Source: Desulfobacterales bacterium (lineage in GTDB: Bacteria; Desulfobacterota; Desulfobacteria; Desulfobacterales; JAFDCJ01). Taken from it: 6,838 nucleotides of DNA. Position numbers and translations under genes: made by a program. Where the stretch lies: the NCBI GenBank assembly GCA_020345785.1, contig CP070771.1, positions 5,028,046 through 5,034,883 of the forward strand, written 5' to 3'. The notes below the pieces were generated by a model. It worked only from the letters and a program-made list of their open reading frames with translations. It made no database searches and was not told the DNA's origin. Of the stretch, positions 4,832 through 6,838 are shown one piece after another; position 1 is the stretch's first letter, and each line of letters starts with the position of its first letter.

Positions 4832-6040
4832 ATGAATGGTATGAGAAAATTATCATTGTTGGGAATGGGTTTCCTGTTATTTTTAATTTTCACAGGAAGC
4901 ACTTTGGCCGCAGAGGTCGGGGTGACGGACGATTCCATTCTGGTCGGTTGTTCCAACAGCTTCTCGGGTCCATTGGTCTATCCGGGAACCCAACTGGTCA
5001 ACAATGGCCTGGAATCTTACATCGGCTACATCAACGACAAAGGTGGCGTCAACGGCCGTAAAATATTAACCCAATATTATGACGATGGCTATAAGCCTCA
5101 AAACGCGGTGGCGAATACCAAGCGCTTGGTCGAACAGGACAAGGTGTTTGCCATTCTCTCTTCCCAGGGAACCCCACCGGTAGGAGCAACCATTAAATAC
5201 CTCACCCAGAATAAGGTTCCGCTGCTGTTTCCGTTCTATGGGGACGTCACTCCCGGTGAAAAATACATCTTCAATTCCTTCACCCGCTATCCCACCCAGG
5301 CCGAACTGGTGGTCACCTGGCTGGTAAAGGTCAAGGGATTCAAGAAAATCGGGATTCTGTATCAGGACGACCAATACGGCTACACCTTCAGGGATCCTGG
5401 TCAAGCAGCACTCAAGAGATTAGGACTCAAATGGGCGGCGGCTGAGTCTTACAAGCGCGGGGCTGCAGATCTGAGCGCTCAGGTTGCCAAGCTGCGCAAG
5501 GCTGACCTGGATGCCTGTCTGCTGGTTGCAACGCCTCCGCCGGGTGCCGCTTTCCTGAAAGAAGCCCACAAGCAGGGTTGGAAAGAAACGAAGATCATCT
5601 CATCCGGCCCGCTGACCGATGAAAAATATATCAACCTTTCAGGCGGTGTCGGTGAAGGCGTATGGGGTCTGTCTCTCTGGCCGGATCCGGTAAATTCCAA
5701 TGATCCGGCGGTGGTCGAATACAGAGAGATTGTGGAAAAGTACGGCAAGGACCGGGACAAAACGCCCAACCGCTACAGTCTCTTCGGATATTTTTATGCC
5801 AAGCTTTTCGTGGAAGGTCTTAAAAGAGCAGGCCAAAATTTCACCCGCGAAAGCTATATTGCCGCCCTAGAAGGGATAAAAGACTGGGAAAACGGAATGA
5901 TTCCCCCGGTAAGCTTTTCAGCCACCGATCATATCACCCAGGATTCAGGTTTTATGGTTGAGGTCCAACAGGGTGTCTTCAGGCCCATCTCGGGTTGGTT
6001 GACATTAAAGGAAGGCACACTGGTGCCATTGAAACAGTAA
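4832..6040 (+). CDS. livK: Periplasmic substrate-binding protein of the branched-chain amino acid (HAAT) ABC transporter
   Basis: This 402-residue protein begins with a typical Sec signal peptide: MNGMRK, then a hydrophobic core LLGMGFLLFLIFTGS, with cleavage probably after Ala26 or Ala27 (STLAAEVG). No lipobox cysteine is present, so a soluble periplasmic protein is expected. The mature part is a type 1 periplasmic-binding fold (Peripla_BP_6). It has SFSGPLVYPG (43-52), INDKGGVNGRKI (67-78), YYDDGY (82-87), VFAILSSQGTPPVGAT (105-120), IGILYQDDQYG (173-183) and ADLSAQVAKLRKADLDACLL (212-231). Length is normal. It captures the ligand and presents it to LivH/LivM. The neighbours indicate a branched-chain amino acid-type system, but this fold also binds amides, aromatic acids and other small ligands, so the substrate is open. 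The symbol is assigned by family and context. It ends 49 bp before the convergent livF, with a hairpin between. Confidence 0.93.
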   Translation: MNGMRKLSLLGMGFLLFLIFTGSTLAAEVGVTDDSILVGCSNSFSGPLVYPGTQLVNNGLESYIGYINDKGGVNGRKILTQYYDDGYKPQNAVANTKRLVEQDKVFAILSSQGTPPVGATIKYLTQNKVPLLFPFYGDVTPGEKYIFNSFTRYPTQAELVVTWLVKVKGFKKIGILYQDDQYGYTFRDPGQAALKRLGLKWAAAESYKRGAADLSAQVAKLRKADLDACLLVATPPPGAAFLKEAHKQGWKETKIISSGPLTDEKYINLSGGVGEGVWGLSLWPDPVNSNDPAVVEYREIVEKYGKDRDKTPNRYSLFGYFYAKLFVEGLKRAGQNFTRESYIAALEGIKDWENGMIPPVSFSATDHITQDSGFMVEVQQGVFRPISGWLTLKEGTLVPLKQ

Positions 6041-6047
6041 AAGTAAA

Positions 6048-6078
6048 TTCCTGGGGCTCCAATGGGGAGCCCCAGGAA
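6048..6078. terminator. Shared hairpin between convergent livK and livF
   Basis: The arms 6048-6060 (TTCCTGGGGCTCC) and 6066-6078 are perfectly complementary: a 13-bp GC-rich stem with a 5-nt loop. On the minus strand it is followed by AATTTACTTTT, a loose T tract that suits termination of livF transcription. On the plus strand it is followed by AAAGCC, so for livK it may act mainly as a 3' mRNA-protecting structure. Confidence 0.75.
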
Positions 6079-6088
6079 AAAGCCACCT

Positions 6089-6796
6089 CTAGTCAATTCC
6101 TAAATAAACCTTTCGAACATAGTCGTTATCGATCAGGTTCTTTGCCGTGTCATGCAGTGCAATGGTTCCCGTCTCCATAACATAGCCGTACTGTGCCGTC
6201 TGAAGCGCCATATTTGCATTTTGCTCTACCAGCAGAATGGTGACGCCCTCTTGATTGATCTCCCTGATGATTCGGAAAATCTCCTCCACCATCAGCGGTG
6301 CCAGGCCGAGAGATGGCTCATCGAGCAGCATCAGCTTGGGATTGGACATCAACCCCCGTGCGATGGCCAGCATTTGCTGTTCCCCTCCGCTAAGAGTTCC
6401 GGCCTGCTGGCGGGTCCGGTCTTTTAAGATTGGAAACGAAGCGAAAATGCGCTCCAGGTTTCGCTGGACCTCTTTGGTTTCTTTGCGGGTGAAGGCGCCC
6501 ATCATGAGGTTTTCCTGGACTGTTAATCCCATGAAAATATCCCGACCCTCCGGCACCTGGCATATCCCCAGGCGGACGATCCTGTGGGGCGGGGCTTTTT
6601 GGATCGCCTGTCCCTGAAATAGAATTTGGCCGCTGGCCGGCTGAATCAGGCCTGAAACAGTTCTGAGGGCTGTGCTTTTACCGGCCCCGTTCGCCCCCAG
6701 GATGGCCACTATCGCTCTCTCCGGAACTTCTAACGATATTCCTTTCAGGGCCTGTATTTTGCCGTAGTATGATTCAACTGATTGAAGTTTTAACAT
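6089..6796 (-). CDS. livF: Branched-chain amino acid ABC transporter ATP-binding protein LivF
   Basis: This complete 235-residue ABC ATPase has the usual LivF length. Visible motifs are Walker A GANGAGKST (34-42), Q-loop CQVPEGRDIF (79-88), signature LSGGEQQ (135-141), Walker B LMLLDEP (155-161) with D-loop SLGLAP (162-167), and VEQNA (190-194). In that last motif Gln stands where most ABC proteins have the switch histidine, as is normal for LivF. The segments LEVPERAIVAILGANGAGKS and VPEGRDIFMGLTVQENL separate it from LivG. It should form a heterodimer with LivG on the cytoplasmic face of LivH/LivM. LivG is not in the window and most likely lies further upstream on the minus strand. Unlike the usual livHMGF order, livF is convergent with the permease and binding-protein genes. 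No Shine-Dalgarno is visible: a heptad repeat array ends 6 bp before the ATG. Confidence 0.96.
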   Translation of the reverse strand: MLKLQSVESYYGKIQALKGISLEVPERAIVAILGANGAGKSTALRTVSGLIQPASGQILFQGQAIQKAPPHRIVRLGICQVPEGRDIFMGLTVQENLMMGAFTRKETKEVQRNLERIFASFPILKDRTRQQAGTLSGGEQQMLAIARGLMSNPKLMLLDEPSLGLAPLMVEEIFRIIREINQEGVTILLVEQNANMALQTAQYGYVMETGTIALHDTAKNLIDNDYVRKVYLGID

Positions 6797-6802
6797 GTTG
6801 AT

Positions 6803-6838
6803 AGGTTCAGAGGTTCAGGGTTCAGCGTTCAGGGTTCA
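6803..6838. repeat. Heptad repeat array upstream of livF, cut by the window edge
   Basis: The units are AGGTTCAG, AGGTTCAG, GGTTCAG, CGTTCAG and GGTTCA, continuing past the edge. It matches the left array 343-375 in 31 of 33 bases in direct orientation, and 6819-6838 is the exact reverse complement of 902-921. On the minus strand it reads into the livF start codon, as the left array reads toward the SpoIIM-family start. Confidence 0.88.

Overview
The window looks like chromosomal DNA of a Gram-negative, anaerobe-type proteobacterial lineage. My best guess is Desulfobacterota (sulfate-reducer-like). The guess rests on moderate GC, on a SpoIIM/DUF58 cluster, on a complete-looking branched-chain amino acid (HAAT/LIV) ABC transporter, and above all on gene borders packed with short degenerate repeats next to a four-helix-bundle S23/IVP gene. 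No rRNA, tRNA or CRISPR is visible, so the taxonomic assignment is inference only.

Left part (1-2297, all genes on the minus strand). Read in the direction of transcription the order is a DUF58/vWA-like membrane protein (2297-927), a small S23/IVP four-helix-bundle protein (759-361), and the N-terminal part of a SpoIIM-family (DUF95) membrane protein running off the left edge (329-1). DUF58 and SpoIIM genes commonly occur together with MoxR ATPases. Here the S23 gene sits between them, bracketed by arrays of a 7/8-bp unit (TGAACC-type) in opposite orientations. The arrays reach the DUF58 stop codon on one side and stop 12 bp from the SpoIIM start on the other. The arrangement looks like a small cassette inserted at a gene border.

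Middle (2298-2857) is a 560-bp divergent intergenic region. It is a mosaic of repeats: seven 9-bp units that end three bases before the DUF58 start codon, a 69-bp imperfect inverted-repeat element, and a short TTCGATA array. These are followed by the likely control region of the transporter operon.

Right part (2858-6796). livH, livM (ATGA overlap) and a periplasmic substrate-binding protein gene (livK-type) lie on the plus strand. The ATPase gene livF lies convergently on the minus strand, with a shared 13-bp-stem hairpin between livK and livF. LivH and LivM form the membrane channel, LivK delivers the amino acid or a similar ligand from the periplasm, and LivF plus an unseen LivG hydrolyse ATP. 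A 13-bp palindromic motif (TRTATACTRTATA) occurs upstream of both livH and livK and may be a common operator or promoter element.

The most interesting signal is the repeat system. A 33-bp stretch of the array at the 3' end of the S23 gene recurs with 31/33 identity, in the same orientation, just upstream of livF at the right edge of the window. In both copies the array can encode the same C-terminal residues N-P-E-R-stop. This predicts a second S23-type cassette just beyond the right edge.
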